Program-made: the position numbers and the translations under genes
Assembly (NCBI GenBank): GCA_021890795.1
Contig: JAKKUO010000001.1
Span: 1 to 64,000 of the forward strand
Reading direction: 5' to 3'
Length of the DNA: 64,000 bases
From: Bacillota bacterium
GTDB taxonomy: Bacteria; Bacillota; Sulfobacillia; Symbiobacteriales; ZC4RG38
Notes under the pieces: model-generated
What the model saw: the letters and a program-made list of their open reading frames with translations, nothing else
Told to the model about the DNA's origin: nothing
The model's database searches: none
In this document: positions 40,981-51,361 of the stretch, piece by piece
Position numbering within the stretch: the first letter of the stretch is position 1
Layout: each line of letters opens with the position of its first letter

Positions 40981-42879
40981 CCGGTCCGCCTGGCCCTGCC
41001 CCGAGCCGCCGCCTGGCTTGCCGGACGGCGCGGCCGCCGGGCCGATGCCCGTGCGCTCGAACCGGAGGACGCTGGCCTCCCCCGCGAGGGCCACCGGGCC
41101 GCAGCGTCCGGGGCCCAGGGCCGCTTCCGGCAGGTTCCGGAGCCGCCAGAAGGTCCCGTCCAGGTAGACCGCCAGGCTCCGCCCGGTCTTGACGGCCCGC
41201 AGGTGGTGGACCGCGCCGGGATCCCAGTCCAGGGGTAGGGGGTCGTACTGCCAGTCCGGGGTGCCGCTGGCGTCCTGGACCACGGTGGCCAGGTACCACC
41301 GGTCCTGCCGGCGCTGGAGGAGCGCCAAGGCCTCCGGGCCGCCGCCCTGCTCGGTCGACACCGGCCGCCAGGCGCAGAGGCCGGCGACGGCGCCGGGGCC
41401 CGCCAGCCGCAGTTCCATCTGCACCTCGTAGTCCGGCAGGGCCGTCCCCAGGAGGCGGCAGGCGGGTCCGTCGTCGGAGGCCGCCAGGTAGAGGGGATCG
41501 GAAAGGCGCAGGTGGGCGGTGACGGTGATGCCCGCGAACAGGGTGCACCCGCCCCGGCTGACCAGCGCCCACGGGCCGGGGAGGGGCCCGGGCAGCGGGA
41601 ACCGTCCAAGGAGCCGGCGGTCCAGCCAGACCTCTGCGCCGCCCGCCTGGATGTGGAGCAAGAGCTGATGGAAGGCGTCCTTCCGGAACCCCGCGGGGAG
41701 CGGGCAGGTAAAGCCGGTGCCCGTGGGGCCGGTCAGTTCCCCCCGCCGGTAGTCCACCAGGACCTCCACCCCCGGGGCCAGGGCCACCCCGGCCTGGGCG
41801 GTGTCGCTCTCCTGGGCGCAGAGGTTCACCTCGACCAGGGCCTCCGGGGGAAGCGGGGCCGGGAGGGGGTGGGTGCTGGCCACGGCGATGGGCCCCAGCT
41901 CCCGGAGCCAGGGCTGCCGGGGGAGCTCCGCCGGCCCCAGGGTGGGCCCCTCGATGTAGAGCCGGTCCCCGTGCCAGTGGATCCGGTCCAGGCACATCCG
42001 CCGGCCGGTCCGGTCAGGCTGCCAGGCGTGGTAGCAGCAGTACAGCTCCACGTTGTCCGGCCCTGGGGCTACCGAGTTGTGTCCCGGACCGAAAAGGAGG
42101 GGGCTGCGGGTCCGGAGGACCTTGCCGGGCTCCGTCTCCCCCGGCGGCACCCACGGGGTCCAGGGACCCAGGGGATGGTCGGCCACGGCGTAGCCGAGGC
42201 CGTAGTTGGCCCGGCCGTAATTGCCGCCGCTGTAAAGCTGGTAGTAGCGCCGGCCCCGGCGCAGGACGCAGGGCCCCTCGACGGTGTACCAGTCCACGCC
42301 GCCCTTCTCCGCCCGGGCCCGCATGAACTCCTGCCACTCGGCGCAGGGCCGGGTGACCTCCCGGGGGTCACCGGCCAGGGTGAAGGGGTCCACCAGCCGG
42401 TCCACCACGTTGCCGGAGCCGATGCGCTCCCCGTTCCAGAACTCGACGGTGTAGAAAAGGTAGAGGCTCCCGTCCTCGTCCTGGAAGGGGTGGGGGTCGA
42501 TGGCCCAGGGATGCCGGGAACCGGTCAGGTCCACCCCGGCATCCCGGTATGGCCCCGCCGGGTGGTGGCTTGTGGCGACCCGGATGTGATGGTCCCGGCC
42601 AAAGGCGACCACCGCGTAATAGAGGTAGAAGGTGCCGTTGAGGTAGATCACCTCTGGCGCCCAGTAGTCCCGGGCGGCCGGATCGGCGAGGGGCTCCAGG
42701 GCCCCGCCGAGGGGCGTCCAGTGGACCAGGTCCGTGGAGTGCAGCACCGGGAAGATCCGGCCGTCGGGGGCCGGGCCGGTGGCAAAGGCGTAGTACGCGC
42801 CGTTCCACTTGAGGAGAAACGGGTCCGCCATGGGAACCGGGTGGACGGGGTTGCAGCGAGTGCCGGAAAACCCTTCCAC
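40978..42879 (-). CDS. Glycoside hydrolase family 43 enzyme with C-terminal beta domains
   Basis: A 633-residue enzyme. The five-bladed beta-propeller has the three GH43 acids: base Asp in PMADPFLLKW (D19), D128 in AIDPHPFQDEDG and acid Glu in YTVEGPCVL (E201). GH43 enzymes are mainly arabinofuranosidases, xylosidases or arabinanases. Residues from about 330 onwards form beta-sandwich domains that likely bind sugar. No signal peptide. The GTG start follows GGAGG by seven bases. An operator-like palindrome lies just upstream, and the ROK repressor gene is next. The C-terminal tail is Gly/Pro/Ala-rich and merges into the repeat array. Confidence 0.88.
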   Translation of the reverse strand: MEGFSGTRCNPVHPVPMADPFLLKWNGAYYAFATGPAPDGRIFPVLHSTDLVHWTPLGGALEPLADPAARDYWAPEVIYLNGTFYLYYAVVAFGRDHHIRVATSHHPAGPYRDAGVDLTGSRHPWAIDPHPFQDEDGSLYLFYTVEFWNGERIGSGNVVDRLVDPFTLAGDPREVTRPCAEWQEFMRARAEKGGVDWYTVEGPCVLRRGRRYYQLYSGGNYGRANYGLGYAVADHPLGPWTPWVPPGETEPGKVLRTRSPLLFGPGHNSVAPGPDNVELYCCYHAWQPDRTGRRMCLDRIHWHGDRLYIEGPTLGPAELPRQPWLRELGPIAVASTHPLPAPLPPEALVEVNLCAQESDTAQAGVALAPGVEVLVDYRRGELTGPTGTGFTCPLPAGFRKDAFHQLLLHIQAGGAEVWLDRRLLGRFPLPGPLPGPWALVSRGGCTLFAGITVTAHLRLSDPLYLAASDDGPACRLLGTALPDYEVQMELRLAGPGAVAGLCAWRPVSTEQGGGPEALALLQRRQDRWYLATVVQDASGTPDWQYDPLPLDWDPGAVHHLRAVKTGRSLAVYLDGTFWRLRNLPEAALGPGRCGPVALAGEASVLRFERTGIGPAAAPSGKPGGGSGQGQADR

Positions 42880-42894
42880 GGCAAATCCTCCATC

Positions 42895-42915
42895 TTTGTA
42901 AAGGTAATTTACTAA
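42895..42915. promoter_or_regulatory. Operator candidate upstream of the GH43 gene
   Basis: TTTGTAAA-GGTAA-TTTACTAA: arms match at 7 of 8 positions. It is 16 bp upstream of the GH43 start. A TTTACTAA half-site recurs at 44318-44325 upstream of the ROK gene. Confidence 0.55.
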
Positions 42916-42993
42916 GTTCGGCGGAGGGGGGCGGTGCTGCGTCGGCCGGGGGAGGGGGGTGGCGGGATGCAGGGGTCCTTCCGCCCCACCGGG

Positions 42994-44235
42994 TCACCGT
43001 TCGATGAAGTCGAGGATCTGGGGTACGGTGTCCCCCCGGAAGAACCGCTCCAGCACCAGGCAGGCCGCGCCGATGGCGCCGGCATCGGCGCCGAGCTGGA
43101 TGGGCTCGACCGGCACCTCCCCCGGGAGGAGCCCCTCGGTGCGCTGGGCCAGGGTCCGGCGCAGGGGCTCCAAGAGCAGGTCCCCGGCCTGGGCAACGCC
43201 GCCGCCGATCAGGATCCGAGACGGGTTGAGGGTCTTGGCCAGGTTGGCGATGGCGATCCCCAGGTACATGCCGGCCTCGGCGAAGACCTGCCGGCTCAGC
43301 TCGTCGCCGGCCAGGGCCGCCCGGGCCACGTCTGCGGCCGCCAGGCTGTCCGGGTCCAGCCCCCAGTCGACGAGAAGGGAGGGGACGCCCTGCTTGAGCC
43401 GCCGGGCCGCCTGCCGGGCGATGGCCGGGCCGGAGGCCAGGGTTTCCAGGCAGCCGTAGTTGCCGCAGTCGCACCGGGGGCCTTCCACGTCCACGGTGAC
43501 GTGGCCGATCTCGCCGGCGATGCCGTCGGCGCCCCGGTACAGCCGGCCATCCAGGACAATCGCCGCGCCGATGCCGGTCCCCACCGCCACGCAGACCAGG
43601 TTCTCAATCCCCCGGGCAGCGCCGAACCAGAGCTCCCCCTGGGCCATGCACCGGACCCCGTTGTCCACCACCACCGGTCCGGGCAGGGCGGCGCCGAGGA
43701 GGTCGGCCACGGGCACGTTCCGCCACCCCAGGTGCGGGGCAAAGCGGAGTAGGCCCCGCTGGTGGTCCACCGGGCCGTGCAGGCCCACCCCGACGCCGAA
43801 GACCCGCCGGGGGCGGAGCTCGGCCAGCATCTCCCGGACGTTCCCGATCACCTGCTCCAGGACGTCTTCCGCAGAAGCGCCGGCGGCAATGGCAAAGCTG
43901 CGCCGGGCCTGGATCTGGCCCAGGAGGTTGACGGCCAGGATCAGGACCTTGGTGGGGCTGACGTTCACCCCCACGGCGATACCGGCCTGGGGGTTGAGGG
44001 CCAGGGGAACCGGCCGGCGGCCCACGCCGGACCCCGGCAGGGAAGCCTGCTCCACCAGGTATCCCTCTTCCAGCAGGCCCTTCACGATCACCCCCACCGT
44101 CGGCGGGGTCAGGCCGGTAATCCGGGCCAGGTCGCTGCGGGAAAGGCTGCCGTAGCGCCGGAGCGCGTCGAGGATCAGGAACTGGTTCAGCTCCTTGAGC
44201 AGGCTCGGGTTTCCAGGGGTCGGATTCCAACCCAA
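42994..44235 (-). CDS. ROK-family transcription repressor (XylR/NagC type)
   Basis: A 413-residue regulator. The N-terminal winged HTH (SLSRSDLARITGLTPPTVGV) is followed by a sugar-kinase-like ROK domain with GVGVGLHGPVD, AVGTGIGAAIV and the zinc motif CDCGNYGCLETL. It should release DNA when a sugar binds. TTG start with AAGGAGGAGAACC upstream. It is next to the GH43 operon and shares TTTACTAA elements with that promoter, so it is the likely local repressor of the glycan genes. Confidence 0.9.
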   Translation of the reverse strand: MGWNPTPGNPSLLKELNQFLILDALRRYGSLSRSDLARITGLTPPTVGVIVKGLLEEGYLVEQASLPGSGVGRRPVPLALNPQAGIAVGVNVSPTKVLILAVNLLGQIQARRSFAIAAGASAEDVLEQVIGNVREMLAELRPRRVFGVGVGLHGPVDHQRGLLRFAPHLGWRNVPVADLLGAALPGPVVVDNGVRCMAQGELWFGAARGIENLVCVAVGTGIGAAIVLDGRLYRGADGIAGEIGHVTVDVEGPRCDCGNYGCLETLASGPAIARQAARRLKQGVPSLLVDWGLDPDSLAAADVARAALAGDELSRQVFAEAGMYLGIAIANLAKTLNPSRILIGGGVAQAGDLLLEPLRRTLAQRTEGLLPGEVPVEPIQLGADAGAIGAACLVLERFFRGDTVPQILDFIER

Positions 44236-44470
44236 AGGTTCTCCTCCCTTCCCAACACCCGAGGCTTCCGCGAGCGGGCGCCGCCGGTCAGGGCCCGTCG
44301 GGAGTAATTAAGACACATTTACTAAATCAGGAAAACAAAAACCAACCAGCCCGCGGCCCGCCATGGCCGCGGCAACAGTTTACCACAGGTACGGGGGACC
44401 CGGCCAGGGGCGTTGGCCGCAAAGGGCGGAAAGGCAGCGGCGCGGAAACGGCCTGCGCCCGGGAGGCTGG

Positions 44471-44486
44471 TGTTCGAGATCGAATC
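44471..44486. promoter_or_regulatory. GlpR-like operator, first copy upstream of mglB
   Basis: TGTTCGAGATCGAATC. It matches the 44573 copy at 14 of 16 positions and the 19614-19629 operator at 12 of 16. Confidence 0.6.
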
Positions 44487-44572
44487 GTAACGGTGCGGAA
44501 CCGTACCCCTGGCCGTTACTTAGGGTTATGAGGATATTCCCTTTCGGAAGGAACGACGCACCTTGCGGCGTA

Positions 44573-44588
44573 TGTTCTAGATCGAAAC
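44573..44588. promoter_or_regulatory. GlpR-like operator, second copy upstream of mglB
   Basis: TGTTCTAGATCGAAAC. Matches 19614-19629 (TGTTCTTGATCGAACA) at 13 of 16 positions. It is 102 bp from the first copy, close to the 100-bp distance of the O1/O2 pair at 19.5 kb. Confidence 0.62.
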
Positions 44589-44942
44589 CAGCCCACCTGC
44601 GGCATCGCTGCCGGGGCATCGCCGTAGCATGCACTGCGGCCTCGTCGGCGCAGCGCCGGGGCCGTCTGGCCGGAGGGCAACCCGGCCAGCCGCGACCCAG
44701 CGGTGCCTGTGCCATCTATGACAGAACATTCTTACCGTGTACCTGGAACGCCTGCCCGGGTGGGCGACCGGGTGGGGGCGTGGCCGGCGGGGAGCCGGCG
44801 GACGGTACGTGCCAGCAATGCCAACCCGGGACGCAGGCGCCTGCGGTGGCCCGGCCACCGCAGGGTAGCCTGCGGCCCTTCCCATCCCAGCGCTACACCT
44901 TCATCATCACGCCCCATCATCCACGCAGAGGAGGATGAGGGA

Positions 44943-45986
44943 ATGAAGAGGAAGGTGCTTGCGATCCTGGCAGTGGCAGGTCTGGTGCTGACCGGGTGTG
45001 GCGGCGGCACCGGCGGCAGTGGCTCCGGCGGTGAGGGGGCCTCCGGGGACAAGCCAAAGATCGGCGTCACCATCTACAAGTACGATGACAACTTCATGTC
45101 CTTCGTCCGCCGGGCCATCGAGAAGAACGCCGACAAGGCGGAGCTCATCGTCGTGGACTCCCAGAACGATCAGGCCAAGCAGAACGAGCAGGTGGACACC
45201 CTCATCTCGAAGGGCGTCCAGGCCCTGGCCATCAACCTGGTGAACCCGCAGGCTGCCTCGGCCATCATCGCCAAGGCGCGGGCGGCCAACCTGCCGGTGA
45301 TCTTCTTCAACAAGGAGCCTTCCCAGTCCGACCTGCAGAGCTATGAGAAAGCCTGGTACGTCGGGACCGCTTCGGAAGAGTCCGGGATCATGCAGGGCCA
45401 GATCATCGTTGAGGCCTGGAAGGCTCATCCGGAGTGGGACAAGAACGGCGACGGGAAGATCCAGTACGTGATGCTGAAGGGCGAGCCCGGCCACCCCGAC
45501 GCCGAGGCCCGGACCAAGTACTCCATCGACACCGTGGTCAAGGCCGGCATCCAGGTGGAGAAGCTCGAGGAGCAGACCGGGATGTGGGACTCGGTCAAGG
45601 GCAAGGAGCTGATGGATGCCTGGCTGGCCAAGCACGGGGATAAGATCGAGTTCGTCATCGCCAACAACGACGCCATGGCCCTCGGGGCGATCCAGTCCCT
45701 CAAGGCCAACGGTTACTTCCGGGATGGCAAGTTCATGCCGGTGGTGGGGGTCGACGCCATCCCGGACGCCCTGACCCAGATCCGGGAAGGGTACATGGTC
45801 GGTTCGGTGCTGAACGACGCCAAGAACCAGGGGCAGGCGGTCTTTGACCTGGCCTACAACGCCGCCCTGGGCAAGCACCCCACCGAGGGGACCCAGTGGA
45901 AGCTTGGCGAGGACAAGGCGGTCCGGGTTCCCTACGTCCCCATCACCAAGGAAAACCTCCACATCGCGGAGGAGGCCTACAAGTAA
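44943..45986 (+). CDS. mglB: Galactose/glucose ABC importer, substrate-binding lipoprotein
   Basis: A 347-residue periplasmic-binding-protein-like lipoprotein. Signal peptide with lipobox LVLTGCGG, then a Gly/Ser linker. The fold is that of ribose/galactose-binding proteins. DKNGDGKIQYV near residue 165 is the EF-hand-like calcium loop typical of MglB, and VDSQNDQAKQNEQVD, NLVNPQAA and FVIANNDAMALGA line the sugar site. The ATG lies after GAGGAGGATGAGGGA. It is first in an mglBAC-like operon. D-galactose or D-glucose is the expected ligand from family knowledge. Confidence 0.9.
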   Translation: MKRKVLAILAVAGLVLTGCGGGTGGSGSGGEGASGDKPKIGVTIYKYDDNFMSFVRRAIEKNADKAELIVVDSQNDQAKQNEQVDTLISKGVQALAINLVNPQAASAIIAKARAANLPVIFFNKEPSQSDLQSYEKAWYVGTASEESGIMQGQIIVEAWKAHPEWDKNGDGKIQYVMLKGEPGHPDAEARTKYSIDTVVKAGIQVEKLEEQTGMWDSVKGKELMDAWLAKHGDKIEFVIANNDAMALGAIQSLKANGYFRDGKFMPVVGVDAIPDALTQIREGYMVGSVLNDAKNQGQAVFDLAYNAALGKHPTEGTQWKLGEDKAVRVPYVPITKENLHIAEEAYK

Positions 45987-46005
45987 CCCTGGCTGCCCAA
46001 GGGCT

Positions 46006-46045
46006 CCCGCCGGGCAGCGGCCTCCCGGGGCCGCTGCCCGGCGGG
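46006..46045 (+). terminator. Perfect 17-bp hairpin after mglB
   Basis: CCCGCCGGGCAGCGGCC (46006-46022) pairs with 46029-46045 around TCCCGG. As with the hairpin at 36361, it lies between a binding-protein gene and the rest of the importer operon and lacks a T-run. Confidence 0.7.
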
Positions 46046-46133
46046 CTGCCGGTGTTGAGGAGAGGTAACGGGGGTGCGCGCCCCTGGGGCAGATCGGCCC
46101 CCATACACCCTGTCTCCACGGGGAGGTGGGCCC

Positions 46134-47639
46134 GTGGCAGCGACTTCGACGTACCTGCTCGAGATGATCGGCATCTCCAAGGAATTCCCTGGGGTCCGGG
46201 CTCTGGACAACGTCACCCTGCGGGTGCGCCCGGGCACGGTTCACGCCCTGATGGGGGAGAACGGCGCCGGCAAGTCCACCTTGATGAAGTGCCTCTTCGG
46301 CATCTACCAGCCGGACGCCGGCGAGATCTACCTGGAGGGCCGGAAGGTCCGGTTCGCCTCGGCCCGGCAGGCCCTGGACAACGGGGTCTCCATGGTCCAC
46401 CAGGAGCTGAACCTGGTGCGGCAGCGGAGCGTGATGGAGAACATCTGGCTCGGCCGCTTCCCGAGAAAGGGCCCCTTTGTCGATCACCGGCGGATGTACG
46501 AGGAGACCCGCCGGATCTTCCAGGACCTCGAGATCGACATCGACCCCCGGGCCCTGGTCGGACACCTGTCGGTCTCCCAGCAGCAGATGGTGGAGATCGC
46601 CCGGGCGGTCTCCTGGGGCGCCCGGGTGATCGTGATGGACGAGCCGACCTCCTCCCTGACCGAGCGGGAAGTGGAGCACCTTTTCCGGATCATCCGGGTC
46701 CTCCGGGAGAAGGGCTGCGCCATCATCTACATCTCCCACAAGATGAACGAGATCCTGACCATCGCCGATGAGATCACCATCATGCGGGACGGCCGCTGGA
46801 TCGCCACCCGGCCGGCCGACGAGCTCACCCCGGACGAGATCATCCGGCTGATGGTCGGCCGGGACCTCACCCACCGGTTCCCGCCCAAGGAGAACCAGCC
46901 GGGGGAGGTCATCCTCCGGGTGGAGAACCTTACCGCAGCCCAGCAGCCTTCCATCCAGGACGTCTCCTTCGAGCTGCGCCGGGGGGAGATTCTCGGCGTG
47001 GCGGGGTTGGTGGGCTCCAAGCGGACCGACCTCCTGGAGACCCTCTTCGGTCTCCGCCGCCGGGCGTCCGGCCGGATCTGGCTCCACGGCCGGGAAGTCG
47101 AGAACCGCTCACCGGCCGAGGCGATGGCCAACGGCTTTGCCCTGGTGACCGAGGACCGGCGGGCCACCGGGATCTTTCCCATGCTCTCGGTGGAGTTCAA
47201 CACCCTGGTGGCCAACCTCCGGCGCTACGCCCGGCCCCTCGGCCTCCTGGACGAGAAGAAGGGGGCGGAGGAGACCGAGGAGATGCTCCAGTCCCTGCGG
47301 GTGAAGGCCGCCTCCCGGCGGGTGCCCATAGCCACCCTGTCGGGCGGCAACCAGCAGAAGGTGATCCTGGGCCGGTGGCTCCTGACGCAGCCCGAGATCC
47401 TGCTCCTCGATGAACCGACCCGGGGCATCGACGTGGGCGCCAAGTACGAGATCTACCAGCTCATCATCGACCTCGCCCGGCAGGGGAAGGCCATCCTCAT
47501 GGTCTCCTCGGAGATGCCGGAGCTCCTCGGGGTGACGGACCGGATCCTGGTGATGAGCAACGGCCGGGTCGCCGGCATCCTGGATACCCGGGAAGCCACC
47601 CAGGAAGAGATCCTCCGCCTGGCCGCCATGTACCTCTGA
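46134..47639 (+). CDS. mglA: Galactose/glucose ABC importer, duplicated ATPase
   Basis: A 501-residue double ATP-binding subunit of the MglA/RbsA type. The first half has Walker [14 protein letters not shown], the signature [14 protein letters not shown] and Walker [12 protein letters not shown]. The second half has a degenerate Walker A region ([17 protein letters not shown]), [15 protein letters not shown] and [13 protein letters not shown]. This degeneracy is normal for the family. GTG 46134 follows GGGGAGGTGGG. It energises the permease at 47680. Confidence 0.92.
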   Translation: MAATSTYLLEMIGISKEFPGVRALDNVTLRVRPGTVHALMGENGAGKSTLMKCLFGIYQPDAGEIYLEGRKVRFASARQALDNGVSMVHQELNLVRQRSVMENIWLGRFPRKGPFVDHRRMYEETRRIFQDLEIDIDPRALVGHLSVSQQQMVEIARAVSWGARVIVMDEPTSSLTEREVEHLFRIIRVLREKGCAIIYISHKMNEILTIADEITIMRDGRWIATRPADELTPDEIIRLMVGRDLTHRFPPKENQPGEVILRVENLTAAQQPSIQDVSFELRRGEILGVAGLVGSKRTDLLETLFGLRRRASGRIWLHGREVENRSPAEAMANGFALVTEDRRATGIFPMLSVEFNTLVANLRRYARPLGLLDEKKGAEETEEMLQSLRVKAASRRVPIATLSGGNQQKVILGRWLLTQPEILLLDEPTRGIDVGAKYEIYQLIIDLARQGKAILMVSSEMPELLGVTDRILVMSNGRVAGILDTREATQEEILRLAAMYL

Positions 47640-47679
47640 TCGGGCCGTCCAGCAGTTGTAAGGGAAGGTGGAGCAAGCC

Positions 47680-50131
<2,452 letters not shown>

Positions 50132-50152
50132 GAGCCCCCGAAGGATCTCCGC

Positions 50153-51259
50153 TCACAGGTCTCCCCAGACCTGCCGGGCCACCTCCACGACCAGGTGCAG
50201 CTTGGCCCACTGCTCCTCCTCGGTGAGGAGATTCCCCTCCTCCGTCGAGGCGAAGCCGCACTGGGGGCTGAGGCACAGCTGTTCCAGGGGCACGTACTTC
50301 GCCGCTTCCTCGATGCGCCGCCGGAGCAGGTCCGGGGATTCGAGCTGGCCGAACTTTGACGTCACCAGCCCCAGGACGATCCGCAGGTCCGGCCGGCGGA
50401 CGTACCGCAGGGGTTCGAAGCCGCCGGCCCGCTCCGAGTCGTACTCCAGGAAGAACCCGTCGACGGCGACCTGGGTGAAGAGCACCTCCGCCACCGGCTC
50501 ATACCCGCCCGAGGCGATCCAGGTCGACCGGAAGTTGCCCCGGCAGATGTGCATGGTGACGGTCAGGTCCGGCGGCCGGCCCGCCAGGGCCCGGTTGATG
50601 GCCTCGGCGTACCGCTCTGCCAGGCGATCCGGGTCCCAGCCCTTCTGGCGGATCCGCTCCCGCTCTTCCGGCGAGCACAGGTAGCCCCAGGAGGTGTCGT
50701 CCAGCTGCAGGTACCGGCAGCCGGCCTCGTAGAAGGCCCGGATGACCTGCCGGTAGGTGGCGGCCAGGTCTGCGAAAAACTCCTCTTCGTCCGGGTAGAC
50801 GGCGGGGTCCACGGTGCCCCGGAAGTGGAGCATGCTGGGGCTCGGGATGGTCATCTTCGGGAGGCTCTCGCCTGCCACGGCCTTCAGGAAGCGGAAGTGC
50901 TCCAGCATCGGGTGGCCGCTGAAGCCGAGCCGGCCCGTGACCCGGATCCCCCGGGGCTTGGTCTGGACGCCCTGGAACTGGATGCCGGCCTCGGCCGCGT
51001 ACCCCTCGACCCCGTCCAGCCCCTCGAGAAAGTCAAAGTGCCACCAGGACCGGCGAAATTCGCCGTCGGTGACCGCCTTGAGCCCGATCTCCTGCTGCCG
51101 GCGCACCACCCGGCGGATCTCTTCGTTCTCGATCTCGGTGAGCGCCTCCCGGCTGATCTCGCCCCGCTGCGCCTTCTGCCGCGCCGCCTTGAGGCGCTCC
51201 GGGCGCAGGAGGCTGCCGACGTGGTCGGCTCGAAAAGGAGGCCTGCTGCTGCGGGTCAC
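50153..51259 (-). CDS. Cobalamin-independent methionine synthase-like (MetE C-terminal domain) protein
   Basis: A 368-residue protein with the zinc-methyltransferase barrel of the MetE C-terminal half, as in the YxjG/YxjH group. The zinc ligands are visible: H237 and C239 in MHICRGNF, Glu in FFLEYDSERAG and Cys in SPQCGF. The N-terminal start RADHVGSLLRPE is a family motif. It lacks the MetE N-terminal half, so it probably uses a methyl donor other than polyglutamyl methyltetrahydrofolate. GTG 51259 has GAGGTGAGG upstream. No SAM or T-box motif was recognised upstream. Confidence 0.83.
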   Translation of the reverse strand: MTRSSRPPFRADHVGSLLRPERLKAARQKAQRGEISREALTEIENEEIRRVVRRQQEIGLKAVTDGEFRRSWWHFDFLEGLDGVEGYAAEAGIQFQGVQTKPRGIRVTGRLGFSGHPMLEHFRFLKAVAGESLPKMTIPSPSMLHFRGTVDPAVYPDEEEFFADLAATYRQVIRAFYEAGCRYLQLDDTSWGYLCSPEERERIRQKGWDPDRLAERYAEAINRALAGRPPDLTVTMHICRGNFRSTWIASGGYEPVAEVLFTQVAVDGFFLEYDSERAGGFEPLRYVRRPDLRIVLGLVTSKFGQLESPDLLRRRIEEAAKYVPLEQLCLSPQCGFASTEEGNLLTEEEQWAKLHLVVEVARQVWGDL

Positions 51260-51293
51260 CGGTTCCTCACCTCGCCTCACGATGTGGTGCCTG

Positions 51294-51332
51294 GCCGCCG
51301 ACCCCCGCCCACAGCGGGCGGGGGTCGGCGGC
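51294..51332 (-). terminator. Hairpin after the pepF gene
   Basis: Perfect 17-bp stem (GCCGCCGACCCCCGCCC at 51294-51310 with 51316-51332), loop ACAGC. It lies between the pepF stop and the MetE-like start, both on the minus strand. Confidence 0.65.
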
Positions 51333-51361
51333 GCCTGCTGACGCTCCTTGAATCCCGGACC

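Larger units (their letters stand above)
44236..44942. other. Long divergent intergenic region between ROK and mglB genes
   Basis: About 700 bp without a gene. 44300-44345 is an AT-rich island with TTTACTAA (44318-44325) and probably the ROK promoter on the minus strand. 44471-44486 and 44573-44588 are two GlpR-like operators. ACGGT-GCGGA-ACCGT is a palindrome near 44490. ATGACA (44718) and TACCTG (44740) with a 16-bp spacer are a weak promoter candidate. If transcription starts near the operators, mglB has a leader of some 350 nt. Confidence 0.6.
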
